Positions 1 through 8,430 of a stretch of DNA of 64,000 nt are shown here, piece by piece. Position 1 is the first letter of the stretch; each line of letters starts with the position of its first letter. The position numbers and the translations under genes are program-made. The DNA lies in the NCBI GenBank assembly GCA_964387935.1, contig CAYLZN010000001.1, positions 1 to 64,000 on the forward strand, in the 5' to 3' direction. The notes under the pieces were generated by a model, which was given only the letters and a program-made list of their open reading frames with translations, was not told where the DNA came from and did not search any database. Source of the stretch: CAYLZN01 sp964387935 (GTDB taxonomy: Bacteria; Acidobacteriota; Vicinamibacteria; Vicinamibacterales; JAFNAJ01).

Positions 1-29
1 ACCCTGTGTGTCGGGAGGACGGGATGCGA

Positions 30-37
30 CTGTTCCG
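30..37 (+). repeat. 8-bp target-site duplication, left copy
   Basis: CTGTTCCG directly abuts the left end of the IS and is repeated exactly at 1470-1477. Eight-to-nine-bp duplications are normal for the IS256 family. Confidence 0.9.
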
Positions 38-76
38 GGGGATGTCCCGCGCGCTGTTGAAATTCAGCGGCGGCTC
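38..76 (+). repeat. IS terminal inverted repeat, left
   Basis: Thirty-nine bases matching the reverse complement of 1429-1469 with a few mismatches and a 2-nt length difference. The outer 11 bases and the inner AGCGGCGGCTC are identical. Confidence 0.88.
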
Positions 77-85
77 AAGTGACGA

Positions 86-1360
86 CTACGCGACCTGACG
101 ATCCTCCTCAGCAGCGACGAGACCGAGCTGGCGATCGCGAGCACGCAAGGCATTGACCAGCGTCGGCATGTCAGCATACCCCTTCAGGCGGCGGAAGCCC
201 TTCACGGCCTCAAGGATGCCTGCCGCGACCCAGCGCAACATCATCTGGCCGCCTCGCCACCGCTTGACGTTCCGCTTCACGTGCCGGGTCCGGCTGATGA
301 GACTCTCCGCGGCGTTCGTCGTGGCCAGCGAGCGACGCAGCCGCGGCGAGAGCTTCAAGGTCAGCACCGTGAGCGTCTCATCGAGCCCTTCGCGCACGCT
401 CTCCGCGGCACTGGGATACTCGTGCTCCAACCGGCGGGCCAGATCGAGCAGCAACCGCTGCGCCGTCTTCAGCTCGGTGGCGTGATAGGCGCGGCGGAGG
501 ATGGCCTGGACCCAGGGACGATCGCGGTCGCTGAGGTATTCGAGGACGTTTCTCGTTTTGTGAACTTGGCAGCGTTGGACGAGCGCGGCCTCCCCGAACG
601 TGGCGCGGACGGCTTTGCGCAGCGCTTTCGAGCCATCGAGGATCACCAGCAGGCTGCGGTCGGTACGCAGGCCTCGGCTCTGGAGATTCGCGAGGAGATC
701 TTGGCAGACGCGGGCATTCTCGGTCGACCCATCCCACAGGCCCAGGGCGTGCTTCTGGCCATCGGCCGCGATCCCGAGCGCCACGATGAGGCAGTGCTCG
801 CCGAGATGGACGCCGTCGATGAGCAGGCCCACCAGGTCCAGCCCCTCGAGCGACGCGGTCTGCCACGCCGCCAACTGCGCGGCCGTCTTGGCCACGAAGC
901 GGCGGCTGACCGCGCTCTTGCTCGTGCCGCGGCTCCGCATCGTGGCCGGGACGGGTTCCAAGCTCCGCGCGTAGCGTCGGGTGGCGACGCCGACGAGCAT
1001 CTGCTCGACGACGCGGCGGTTCAACGGATCGACATCGGCCATGGCCTGGAAGGTCGGCAGCGGCACCTCCCGGCCGTCGGCCCGCACCCGCGGTCGCCGC
1101 ACGGCGACCTTGCGGCCGCCCAGCACGACTTCGCTGCTCACGGTGCCGGCCCGCGACGCCTGACGGCCGGCCACGTGCGCGTAGCGGAGACCGCAGATCG
1201 CCGTCCGATCCTCTTCCAGCATCGTTTCCAACACCTTCAGCCCCGAGCGGACGGCCAGCTCGAACAGCTCAGCGCGTGCATCGACCAGCAGATCGACCAG
1301 CGGGAGGTGACGGGGAGATTCAACAACGGTGGGACCAGAGACTGTGCGAGACTTCTTCAT
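86..1360 (-). CDS. IS256-family (mutator-type) transposase
   Basis: A 424-residue DDE transposase that cuts and joins the IS ends. The three acidic positions are visible: Asp in LLIDGVHLGEH (about residue 180), Asp in VILDGSKALRKAV (about 245) and Glu in TNAAESLISRTR (about 352). The family signature RCQVHKTRNVLEYL lies just after the second Asp. Length is typical (390-430). The gene reads from the right end of the IS towards the left and starts 110 nt inside the right terminal repeat. No frameshift or internal stop is present, so the product is probably functional. Confidence 0.93.
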   Translation of the reverse strand: MKKSRTVSGPTVVESPRHLPLVDLLVDARAELFELAVRSGLKVLETMLEEDRTAICGLRYAHVAGRQASRAGTVSSEVVLGGRKVAVRRPRVRADGREVPLPTFQAMADVDPLNRRVVEQMLVGVATRRYARSLEPVPATMRSRGTSKSAVSRRFVAKTAAQLAAWQTASLEGLDLVGLLIDGVHLGEHCLIVALGIAADGQKHALGLWDGSTENARVCQDLLANLQSRGLRTDRSLLVILDGSKALRKAVRATFGEAALVQRCQVHKTRNVLEYLSDRDRPWVQAILRRAYHATELKTAQRLLLDLARRLEHEYPSAAESVREGLDETLTVLTLKLSPRLRRSLATTNAAESLISRTRHVKRNVKRWRGGQMMLRWVAAGILEAVKGFRRLKGYADMPTLVNALRARDRQLGLVAAEEDRQVA

Positions 1361-1428
1361 GGCGGCTCCTTTTCTGTGAGGCTCTTGCCTCGGGTTTGGT
1401 CACCACTCGTGTATCACGAGCAGCAACG

Positions 1429-1469
1429 GAGCCGCCGCTTCAATTTTCAACAGTTACCGGGACATCCCC
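1429..1469 (-). repeat. IS terminal inverted repeat, right
   Basis: Forty-one bases forming the partner of the left terminal repeat. It lies upstream of the transposase gene and so probably overlaps its promoter. Confidence 0.88.
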
Positions 1470-1477
1470 CTGTTCCG
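1470..1477 (+). repeat. 8-bp target-site duplication, right copy
   Basis: CTGTTCCG, identical to 30-37 and directly adjoining the right IS end. Confidence 0.9.
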
Positions 1478-1681
1478 AGTGCTCGAAGGCATGACCCTGC
1501 CGTGCGGGTGCACCGTCGGGCGCTACGAGGCCTACGATGGACGGACGTTCGCCATCGTGGACTGTCGCGGAAGCCAGTGTGCCGATCGGACGCACGTGCC
1601 GAACGCGGTCCTGCCCCCGGATGCGACAGCCGGGGGCGCGCCCCAGGCCCCGACGCGCGCGGCCTCCTGAACGCGCCCAGG

Positions 1682-2293
1682 CTAGAAGCGCTCCGGGTGG
1701 CGTGCCTGCTCGGCGCAGTAGTGTGCGCGGAGCGCGGCCTCGTCGGTCGCGTAGTCGCCAGTCGGCGTGTAGACCCGGCCAATGTCCACCACGTGCCGGC
1801 GGTAGTCCAGCGCGACCGGCACGATGGGGACACCTGCCTCCACCGCGATGCGGTGATACCCCGTCCGCCATCGCTCCACTTTCTTCCGCGTGCCTTCCGG
1901 GGCCAATGCGACGATGCAGCGCGGATGCTGGCGGAACAGATCGACCGCCTGCCCGACGGTGCCCCCGGGCGCAGTGCGTTCGACTGGAATGCCGCCCAGC
2001 CAGCGCAGAAGGCCCGCAAAGGGCCAGCGGAAGATCTCGCGCTTGCCCATCCAGAAGATCCGCAGCCCGAGACCGAGCATCGACCAGAGCGCGATCCACG
2101 CATCAGCGGTGGCCGTATGCGGGGCGCCAATCGCGACAAACTGCGGGACGGCTGGCACGTCGCCTTCGATTCGCCAACCCATCAGGCGGAGGCCCAGCCG
2201 CCCCATGCCGCGCGTGAGGGCGTTCCCCCACCGGGGTGCCGTGGCGGGAAGGGAGGACGGGAGCCGAGGCGGAGTGGTTGAGGGGCCGGGCAT
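1682..2293 (-). CDS. PlsC-type 1-acylglycerol-3-phosphate acyltransferase-like protein
   Basis: A 203-residue acyltransferase of the PlsC superfamily, expected to transfer an acyl group to a lysophospholipid or related acceptor at the inner membrane. The HxxxxD catalytic motif is present as APHTATADAW (about residues 57-66), and the phosphate-binding motif appears as APEGTRKKVERW with GYHRIA following. The middle (WIALWSMLGLGLRIFWMGK) is hydrophobic and probably membrane-associated. This is a short, soluble-looking variant; the family usually has 200-250 residues. The start codon is only 3 nt from the stop of the upstream M29-like gene on the same strand, so the two are probably co-transcribed. 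The acceptor cannot be told from sequence. Confidence 0.82.
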   Translation of the reverse strand: MPGPSTTPPRLPSSLPATAPRWGNALTRGMGRLGLRLMGWRIEGDVPAVPQFVAIGAPHTATADAWIALWSMLGLGLRIFWMGKREIFRWPFAGLLRWLGGIPVERTAPGGTVGQAVDLFRQHPRCIVALAPEGTRKKVERWRTGYHRIAVEAGVPIVPVALDYRRHVVDIGRVYTPTGDYATDEAALRAHYCAEQARHPERF

Positions 2294-2296
2294 CGA

Positions 2297-3478
2297 CTAC
2301 CTGGCGACCGTCAGGCGGCCGTCGCGGACCCACACCTGGTCGCCGACCGTCACCGTCGTGTCAGGAAAGAAGTTCCAGCGGACGTAGCCCCCGGTGACCG
2401 CCCCGCCGAGTTCCGAGTTGTCCCCGAGCGACAGCCGGACGACACCCGCGCCATAGCCGTAGTACGGCACCCAGGGCTGACGGTCCGGAACAGCCAGCAG
2501 CGGGTTGAACCCGAGCGCGAACTCGCGGAACCGTCGGCCGGCCTCACCGGCACGGGCCATTTCCGCCTCGACCGCCTCCCTGCCGCGTGTCGCGCGGACC
2601 TCGACCACGCGTCCTGCCTCGAAACGGAGCACGAGACCCTCCACGGGGCGGCCATCCCACTGCGATGGCGGAAACGCGATGGTGCCTTCGACCGAGTCCT
2701 CGAGCGGCGCCACGCGGATTGCGCCGGCAGGAAGCTCGATCTCGCGGTCGATCAGCACGAGGCCCCTCGCGGCGCGGGCCGCCGACGCATCGCCGTCCTG
2801 CCGCGTGACGGGACGATCCCCGATGCGGAAGCGCAGGTCGGTGCCGTGCGGCGTCGTCACGCGCACGGTGGCCCCGCGCAGGGCCGCCTCGAATCGCTGC
2901 TGGAGGGCGGCCAGGGCCGCATGGTCTGTGTCGAGCAGTGCCCGCTGGTAGAGCACGTCGATCTCGTGACGCGGCGGCAGCGGCTGTCCGGGCAGCGGAA
3001 ACGCGCTGTTGCCCTCCACCCAGTGGAAGTGGATCGTGCGACCGCGTCCCTTGTGCAGCCAGTCCTGCAGCGCCGCATACGCCGGGTGGGTCGGGTTGGT
3101 GCCCGGCAGCATGATCGCGGCGTCCACGTCGCGCAGCATCGTCTGCAGCGCGCCGCGGGCCGCCGTCGTCCCGTCGCGGAGGATCGTCGGGTCCCAGTCC
3201 TGCGGGACGGGCTCACGCAGCACGTCCAGCACGCCCAGGTCCACGCCACCGGCCTTCATCACGGCATAGCGAAGGTGCGGGATGAGCTCTTCGAACGTGC
3301 CCGGGTGCGCGACCAGCAGCACGCGCTCACCCTTCTGGAGGGCGAGCTGCGCCACCAGTCGCCCGGCGACGGCGGGCCAGTCGAACGAGAAGCGGGGCGG
3401 CTGAGCCAGGACGGCACCTCCTGTGGCGAGCAGCGCGAGCAGGACCGCCGCGGACAGGCGCAGGGACATGACGGGCAT
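2297..3478 (-). CDS. secreted M29 aminopeptidase-like protein lacking metal ligands
   Basis: The 393-residue product starts MPVMSLRLSAAVLLALLA, a clear signal peptide ending near VLAQ. The body follows the M29 (aminopeptidase T/S) layout: ELPAGAIRVAPLEDSVEGTI, FREFALGFNP, a GVVRLSLGDN segment, then GGYVRWNFFPDTT. In active M29 enzymes, Glu, His and Asp in these blocks bind two metals. From memory of the family, only the Glu in REFALG appears kept, while the usual His positions read Arg (VVRL, VRWN) and the first Glu reads Ala. I infer a non-catalytic or altered homologue. An alternative ATG is at 3469. There is no Shine-Dalgarno; a TATACT lies 8 nt upstream. Confidence 0.68.
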   Translation of the reverse strand: MPVMSLRLSAAVLLALLATGGAVLAQPPRFSFDWPAVAGRLVAQLALQKGERVLLVAHPGTFEELIPHLRYAVMKAGGVDLGVLDVLREPVPQDWDPTILRDGTTAARGALQTMLRDVDAAIMLPGTNPTHPAYAALQDWLHKGRGRTIHFHWVEGNSAFPLPGQPLPPRHEIDVLYQRALLDTDHAALAALQQRFEAALRGATVRVTTPHGTDLRFRIGDRPVTRQDGDASAARAARGLVLIDREIELPAGAIRVAPLEDSVEGTIAFPPSQWDGRPVEGLVLRFEAGRVVEVRATRGREAVEAEMARAGEAGRRFREFALGFNPLLAVPDRQPWVPYYGYGAGVVRLSLGDNSELGGAVTGGYVRWNFFPDTTVTVGDQVWVRDGRLTVAR

Positions 3479-3486
3479 TGCGGCCA

Positions 3487-3492
3487 AGTATA
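3487..3492 (-). promoter_or_regulatory. -10-like TATACT 8 nt before the M29-like start
   Basis: On the minus strand TATACT ends at 3487 and the ATG is at 3478, with no ribosome-binding site between. This fits a leaderless or almost leaderless transcript. No good -35 was seen. Confidence 0.5.
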
Positions 3493-3592
3493 CGGGGCGC
3501 CGGCGGCCCCTGCGCCATGACACCGGATTTGGCGTAATCTGGATCCAGATACAGGTTGACCCCGCAGGCCCCCGCAGCGGAAGGAGACGGTC

Positions 3593-4033
3593 ATGACACG
3601 CTGGCTCGTCATGGTGGCAGTCGTCCTGCTCCTCATCCTGACCCTTGGCTGCGGCAGCCGCCGGGCCGGGTACGGGTTCCACCTCCCGGCTGGCGATCCT
3701 GAGGCAGGAAAGGTGGCGTTCGCTCAACTGGAGTGCGTCTCGTGCCACCGCGTGGACGGTGCCGAGCTCCCAGCCACCAAGGTGTCCACGGTGCCTCTCG
3801 TGGTGCTGGGCGGCCCCGTGGCGGTGCTGCCGACGGCAGGTGAGCTGACCACGGACATCATCAACCCCTCAGTGGATTTCGCCGTCGGGTACCGACCGAC
3901 GGCGGTCGCGGTGGCGGGACATTCGCGGATGCCCGACTACTCGCACCGCATGACGGTGCGGCAGATGGCGGACCTGGTGACCTTCCTGCAGTCCCGCTAC
4001 CAGTACGCGCCGGTGCCCGCGCCCATCAAGTAG
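3593..4033 (+). CDS. c-type cytochrome, predicted lipoprotein
   Basis: A 146-residue single-haem cytochrome c, likely an electron carrier anchored on the outside of the membrane. Residues 1-19 form a hydrophobic leader ending in Cys20 (TLGC, a near-lipobox). The haem-binding CxxCH is CVSCH at residues 48-52, and the probable distal Met is Met113 in HSRMPDYS, followed by an aromatic-rich C-terminal helix (MTVRQMADLVTFLQ). A good AGGAG ribosome-binding site precedes the ATG. It is divergent from the M29-like gene. The partner oxidase or dehydrogenase is not in the window. Confidence 0.85.
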   Translation: MTRWLVMVAVVLLLILTLGCGSRRAGYGFHLPAGDPEAGKVAFAQLECVSCHRVDGAELPATKVSTVPLVVLGGPVAVLPTAGELTTDIINPSVDFAVGYRPTAVAVAGHSRMPDYSHRMTVRQMADLVTFLQSRYQYAPVPAPIK

Positions 4034-4071
4034 TAGAATCGTCGGCACAACGATTGCTGACGAGAGGGCGT

Positions 4072-4989
4072 ATGTCGAACCCCAACGACCTGGACACGGG
4101 ACCGGTGCCGTCTCGGCCCGCGCCGCTGGACGTCACGGCGATCCGCAACCGCCCGGTCGCGGAACCGCCGGTGACGGTAACGGTGGGCGCCCGGTCGGAT
4201 GCGGGTCGCGTCCGCCCAAACAACGAGGACCACTTCATCGTCGCGCGGCTCGGGCGGTCGCTGCAGGTCGTCGCGACCAATCTCGCGGAAGGCCGCGTGC
4301 CGGCGCGGTTCGAGGAAGTGGGCCACGCGTTCGCCGTGGCCGACGGGATGGGCGGCGAGGCGGGCGGCGAGGTCGCAAGCGACCTCGCGCTCACCATCGG
4401 GGCGTCACTCACGCTGAGCGCACGGCGCTGGCACCTTCGCCTGGGCGAGGGCGAGGCGCAGCACCTCGTCGAGCGGGTGCGCCAGTACTTCAAGACGATC
4501 GATCAGGCGCTCTACAAGCACTCTCAGCGGACGCCAGGCCTGCAAGGCATGGGCACGACGCTGACCGTGGTGTATACGGTGGGACTGGAGGCCTTCGTCT
4601 TCCACGTGGGCGACTCGCGCGCCTACCTGTGGCGCGACGGCCGGCTGCGCCGGTTGACCCGCGATCAGACGATGGCCCAGGTCCTGGCCGACGCGGGCTC
4701 GCTGACGCCGGAGGAGGCGGCCACGCACCGGCTGCGCCACGTCCTCACGCAGGCGATGGGCACGCGCGAGGAGACGAAGGCCGACGTGTCGACGCTGCGC
4801 CTCGCGTCCGGCGATCGGCTCCTGCTGTGCACCGACGGGCTGACGGACATGGTGCCCGACGCTGACGTCTCGGCGCTGTGTGGCATGGCCTTCGACGCCG
4901 AGACCACATGCGCCCGGCTCGTTGACGCGGCCCTGGCGAATGGCGGGCGCGACAACGTGACGGTCATCGTCGCCGACTTCGCGGCGTAG
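4072..4989 (+). CDS. PP2C-family serine/threonine protein phosphatase
   Basis: A 305-residue Stp1/PrpC-like phosphatase that removes phosphate from Ser/Thr and so can oppose Hanks-type kinases such as the two encoded nearby. The metal-binding motifs are all visible: RPNNEDHF near the N-terminus, VADGMGGEAGGEVAS, FHVGDSRAYL, LLLCTDGLTDMV and GGRDNVTVIV near the end. A non-conserved 35-residue N-terminal tail precedes the domain. I chose ATG 4072 because it has GAGAGGG just upstream; a TTG at 4054 is in frame but lacks a site. A TAGAAT at 4034-4039 is a plausible -10. Confidence 0.92.
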   Translation: MSNPNDLDTGPVPSRPAPLDVTAIRNRPVAEPPVTVTVGARSDAGRVRPNNEDHFIVARLGRSLQVVATNLAEGRVPARFEEVGHAFAVADGMGGEAGGEVASDLALTIGASLTLSARRWHLRLGEGEAQHLVERVRQYFKTIDQALYKHSQRTPGLQGMGTTLTVVYTVGLEAFVFHVGDSRAYLWRDGRLRRLTRDQTMAQVLADAGSLTPEEAATHRLRHVLTQAMGTREETKADVSTLRLASGDRLLLCTDGLTDMVPDADVSALCGMAFDAETTCARLVDAALANGGRDNVTVIVADFAA

Positions 4990-5001
4990 CGCCTGCCTAG
5001 C

Positions 5002-5607
5002 CTAGCCGCGCGAACGGCGGAGCGCCGCGCGCAGACCGGTCAGACCGAAGCCCAGCAGCGCGAGCGACGCCGGCTCAGGTACGGGCACGGCTGCCCCCAC
5101 TCTACTTTCTCCCTCGTAGGTGGCCGTGCTGAGTGTGCCATCGTCGCGCGTCGCAGTCAGAGTCCACACGCCCGGCGTGTCGTCGTACCCCGCACCCGTG
5201 AAGTAGCCGCTGCCCTCGAAGGTGACGGCGAGGTCCGAGAGGCCGGTCACGGAGAACGAGGTCGGGACGAACGAAATCCCCGAGGCGACGTGTGTCCAGA
5301 GCGGACCGGCCGGCAGCACGGGCGCAGGCCGATAGGTTAGCGGCGACGCGTGGGTCAGGGGATTCCCCGGGCTCATGCCCTCGGCACTGAAGGTCCCCGT
5401 CGCGCTGAGCACGACGGCGTCGAGAATCGTGAGGTCGGTTTCGTCGTCGAAGCCGTCGGCATCCGGCAGGCTCCAGTTGCCAGCGTAGCCCACGGTTCCC
5501 ACGAACGGACCAGCCGAAGCCGCCTGCGGCGCCATCGACACGGCGAGAGCCATCACACCTGCAAGGACTTCATCATGGGCCCTCACTACGCAAGCGGCGG
5601 GCCACAC
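5002..5607 (-). CDS. PEP-CTERM exported protein, possible frameshift in signal peptide
   Basis: The C-terminus carries a classic PEP-CTERM sorting tail: VPEPASLALLGFGL then an Arg-rich end. Such proteins are processed by exosortase and tied to the envelope or exopolysaccharide. The middle has no recognisable domain and looks beta-rich. The N-terminus is odd. The natural-looking start, two tandem ATGs at 5576/5573 followed by AAGTCCTT and preceded by GTGAGGG, is out of frame by one base with the hydrophobic LAGVMALAVSMAPQAASA segment. In the open frame, initiation would need GTG codons near 5607 or ATG 5553. A one-base deletion near 5562-5564 would explain this. No exosortase gene is in the window. 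Confidence 0.72.
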   Translation of the reverse strand: MWPAACVVRAHDEVLAGVMALAVSMAPQAASAGPFVGTVGYAGNWSLPDADGFDDETDLTILDAVVLSATGTFSAEGMSPGNPLTHASPLTYRPAPVLPAGPLWTHVASGISFVPTSFSVTGLSDLAVTFEGSGYFTGAGYDDTPGVWTLTATRDDGTLSTATYEGESRVGAAVPVPEPASLALLGFGLTGLRAALRRSRG

Positions 5608-5820
5608 CTGAAGCGATGAGCATTGGTGAAACGAAACAAGACAAAACCTCAGAAAACGGTGATTCCGGCCTGTCCGTCACGTCCGGCCGATGTCGAACAG
5701 GGCCGCAAGTCCATTCATGGGCCGACATATGTCAGATAGCCATTGCGGCGCCGGCGGCACGCGAAGCGGCACCGATGCGCTGACAGCGACGCCGCGACTT
5801 CGCGTGCGGAGCGGGCCCGC

Positions 5821-8370
5821 TCAGAGCGGGAGCCGCATCTTGCGGAGGAACTCCTCGTACCGAGGGTCGGACTCGAGGCCGCGCAGGTGAGGGTTGCCCT
5901 TCAGTTGCGAGAGCCCGCCGTCGCGCTGCCGGTACGCGCGCTCCAGCCACTCGAAGGCCCGATCGACGTCGCCGCGATAGGCGTAGACCTCGGCAATCTG
6001 ACACGCCGCGACGTCGGCGTAGCCGGTGACGAGTTGCGCGAGGGCGGCGTCGGCCTCGGCCGGTCGGTCCGCGGCATGCTGCAGGATGGCGAGCGCCTGG
6101 AGGCGCCACAGGTCCTGCGTCTCTTTCTCCAGCCACGCCAGGCCGGCATCGGGCTGCGAGCGCGCCACGGCGACCAGGGCCAGTGTCGAGGGCGCTCCCC
6201 GGTAGCCGGGAATCAGTTCCAGGGCCCGCTTGAGCGCCGTCGTCGCGTCATCGAGCCGGCCCAGGAAGTACGCGTAGCGCCCCTGGCGGTAGAAGACGGC
6301 GACATTCAGGGGATCGAGTGCCGCCGCCCGCTGCGTCAGGTGGAAGGCCTCGTCCAGTCGGCCCACCGCGCTGGCCGCGCGGGCGGCGTTCAAGACGACG
6401 TCACCGCTGTTCGGGGCCAACTGCAGAGCCCGCTGCGCCGCGGCATCGGCGCCAGCCCAATCCCAGTCGTAGACGCGTCGAATCGTCGACAGCGCGACGT
6501 GCGCCTGGGCCAGGTTCGAGTCGATGGCCAGTGCGCGCTCGACCGCCGTTCGTGCCGCCGCGAAGGCGACCGCGGGGGGCTCGTGGCCCTCGGTCGCCGA
6601 CGTCACATGAGCGATGGACAGGCCAGACCAGGCTGGTGCAGAGGTCGGGTCGAGCGCGATCGCCTCGCCGAAGTACCGAACGGCCTTCTCCAGGCTCTCT
6701 TGCGTATTGAGCTGCAGGAAGTACTTGCCCTGCAGGAAGGCCGTGTACCCGGGTACGTTTGCGTCTGGCGCGACGGAGGTCCCCCGTTCGCCGAGCAGGG
6801 TCACCTTGAGGGCATCGGCCACCGACCTGGCGATCTCCTCCTGAACCGCGATGATGTCGTGCATCTCCCGGTCGTACGTCTCCGCCCAGACGTGGAAGCC
6901 GTCCGACGTGCTGACCAGCTGCACGGAGATCCGCACGCGGTCGCCCGATCGGCGCACGCTGCCTTCCAGCACGTTCGCCACTGAGAGTCTCTGGCCAATC
7001 GTGCGCGGATCGTCCCGGGTGTCCTTGAACTTGAACGTGGACGTGCGTCCCGCCACGCGCAGGCGCGGATTCCTGGCGAGCACGTTGAGCAACTCCTCGG
7101 TCAACCCGTCCGCGAAGTACTCCTGATCTCCTTCGGAACTGAGATCGAGGAGTGGCAGGACGGCGATCGACTGCGACGTCGCGGTCGTCTCCCCCGCTCG
7201 TCGCGACGCCCACACGCCCAGGGCCAGGGCGAGCAGTATGACGAGCAGGCCGAACCCGACTCGACGGGCCACACGACGCGGCGAGGCCTGGCGCGGGAGC
7301 GAGACGGACGTCGGAAGGATGGCGGTGTCGGCGCGATCCTCGAGGAGGTGCTCCAACTCGACGCGCGCGTCGCGGATGTCGGGCAGCCGCTGGTGGACGT
7401 CTTTGGCGAGGCACCGCCTGATGAGCCGCTCGAGCCCGGGTGGCGTGCCGGGTGGGAGGGCGCGCCAGTCGGGCTCGGCGCTGACCACGGCCACGAGCAC
7501 GTCGGTGAGCGTCGCGCCGGTGAACGGACGGACGCCGGCGAGCATCTCGAAGAGCAGCACGCCGAATGCCCAGATGTCCGCGCGCGTGTCCACGGCCAGA
7601 CCCCGCGCCTGCTCGGGAGGCATGTACGCCGCCGTCCCGAGGATGACGCCATGCTGCGTCACGTCGGTCCCGTCCGAGAGGTCAGGTCCGTCGGCGGCGG
7701 CCCTCGGATCGGCGAGGGCGTCATCATCGATGGCCTTCGCGAGGCCGAAGTCGAGCACCTTGATCCGGCCGTCCGGCGTCAGCTTGACGTTGCCGGCCTT
7801 GAGATCACGATGGACGATTCCCTTCGCGTGCGCTTCCTCGAGCGCCCTGGCGATCTGTCGGGCCACCGACAGCGCGGCGTCGAGCGGGAGGGCCCCATCT
7901 GCCAGACGTCTGGTCAGATCATCGCCCGGGACGTACTCCATGGCCAGGAATCGCAGCCCGTCGGATTCGTGGACGCTATAGATGGCGGCCACGTTGGGGT
8001 GATTCAGCGAGGCGAGCATCTTGGCCTCGCGCTCGAAGCGCGCCAGGCGCTGCTCGTCGCCGGCGAACACCGCGGGCAGCACCTTGATCGCCACCTCCCG
8101 GCCCAGGGTGGTGTCGGTGGCCTGCCACACCGTGCCCATGCCGCCCTCTCCGATCTTCGCCGTCAGGCGGTAGTGCAGCAGGATCTGGCCGGCGAGCAGA
8201 CCGGGCCCGTCATGGACGAACTCGTGCGCGGCCTCGTGGACGAGCCGTTCGAGGACCTCATGCGAGGAACCGTCGTGAGCCAGCAGGGACTCGACCTCGG
8301 CGCGCAAGGCGGCATCGTCGCCGCACGCCTCAGCCAGCCACGCGGCGCGCTCGGGTACGGCGCGCTCCAC
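5821..8370 (-). CDS. Hanks-type Ser/Thr kinase with TolB/FlgO-like and TPR C-terminus
   Basis: A membrane-anchored kinase of at least 849 residues. In order: an acid-rich N-terminal segment, kinase domain with GEGGMGTVW (about 74-82), catalytic-lobe Lys96 (VAIKV), HRDLKAGN (Asp189), DFGLA (207) and MPPEQARG; one membrane helix (about 371-389); a FlgO/TolB-like domain (SIAVLPLLDL, EYFADGLTEELLN); then TPR repeats (about 530-840). The layout is common in Acidobacteriota. Homologues normally begin with a stretch like EIDAHWRRAREIFEQAVE, which is encoded here upstream of 8370, but the only possible initiator there is an ATC at 8413-8415 placed after GGAGGAG. It follows the sigma-factor gene directly. 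Confidence 0.9.
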   Translation of the reverse strand: MERAVPERAAWLAEACGDDAALRAEVESLLAHDGSSHEVLERLVHEAAHEFVHDGPGLLAGQILLHYRLTAKIGEGGMGTVWQATDTTLGREVAIKVLPAVFAGDEQRLARFEREAKMLASLNHPNVAAIYSVHESDGLRFLAMEYVPGDDLTRRLADGALPLDAALSVARQIARALEEAHAKGIVHRDLKAGNVKLTPDGRIKVLDFGLAKAIDDDALADPRAAADGPDLSDGTDVTQHGVILGTAAYMPPEQARGLAVDTRADIWAFGVLLFEMLAGVRPFTGATLTDVLVAVVSAEPDWRALPPGTPPGLERLIRRCLAKDVHQRLPDIRDARVELEHLLEDRADTAILPTSVSLPRQASPRRVARRVGFGLLVILLALALGVWASRRAGETTATSQSIAVLPLLDLSSEGDQEYFADGLTEELLNVLARNPRLRVAGRTSTFKFKDTRDDPRTIGQRLSVANVLEGSVRRSGDRVRISVQLVSTSDGFHVWAETYDREMHDIIAVQEEIARSVADALKVTLLGERGTSVAPDANVPGYTAFLQGKYFLQLNTQESLEKAVRYFGEAIALDPTSAPAWSGLSIAHVTSATEGHEPPAVAFAAARTAVERALAIDSNLAQAHVALSTIRRVYDWDWAGADAAAQRALQLAPNSGDVVLNAARAASAVGRLDEAFHLTQRAAALDPLNVAVFYRQGRYAYFLGRLDDATTALKRALELIPGYRGAPSTLALVAVARSQPDAGLAWLEKETQDLWRLQALAILQHAADRPAEADAALAQLVTGYADVAACQIAEVYAYRGDVDRAFEWLERAYRQRDGGLSQLKGNPHLRGLESDPRYEEFLRKMRLPL

Positions 8371-8430
8371 GGCCTGCTCGAAGATCTCCCGGGCGCGCCT
8401 CCAGTGGGCGTCGATCTCGTCCTCCTCCCC

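Larger units (their letters stand above)
38..1469. mobile_element. IS256-family insertion sequence, 1432 bp, complete
   Basis: The element is bounded by imperfect terminal inverted repeats (38-76 and 1429-1469), both beginning GGGGATGTCCC read inward, and by an 8-bp direct repeat. It holds one transposase gene on the minus strand that fills nearly all of it. Intact ends, an intact transposase frame and a perfect target duplication argue for a fairly recent insertion. The length suits IS256 (usually 1.3-1.5 kb). Confidence 0.92.
24..1670 (+). pseudogene. small Cys-containing protein gene split by an IS element
   Basis: Removing the IS plus one copy of the target duplication (positions 38-1477) joins 24-37 to 1478-1670. 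This restores an uninterrupted 68-residue frame starting MRLFRVLEGMTLPCGC, preceded by a GGGAGGAC ribosome-binding site. The protein has a CxC pair at residues 14-16 and a CxxxxC pair at 34-39, resembling a small metal-binding knuckle, but I do not recognise the family. In its present form only the first 14 nt remain upstream of the IS. A GTG at 1479 could restart translation of the downstream 63 codons, so a shortened product is possible. Confidence 0.7.

Noticed and set aside
281..2281. Plus-strand open frame of 666 codons across the IS and the acyltransferase gene
   Set aside because: It is antisense to the transposase and to PlsC, crosses the IS boundary and has low-complexity composition.
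5724..5733. Perfect palindrome GACATATGTC downstream of the kinase gene stop
   Set aside because: Ten bases only, no partner copy or promoter context; could occur by chance.
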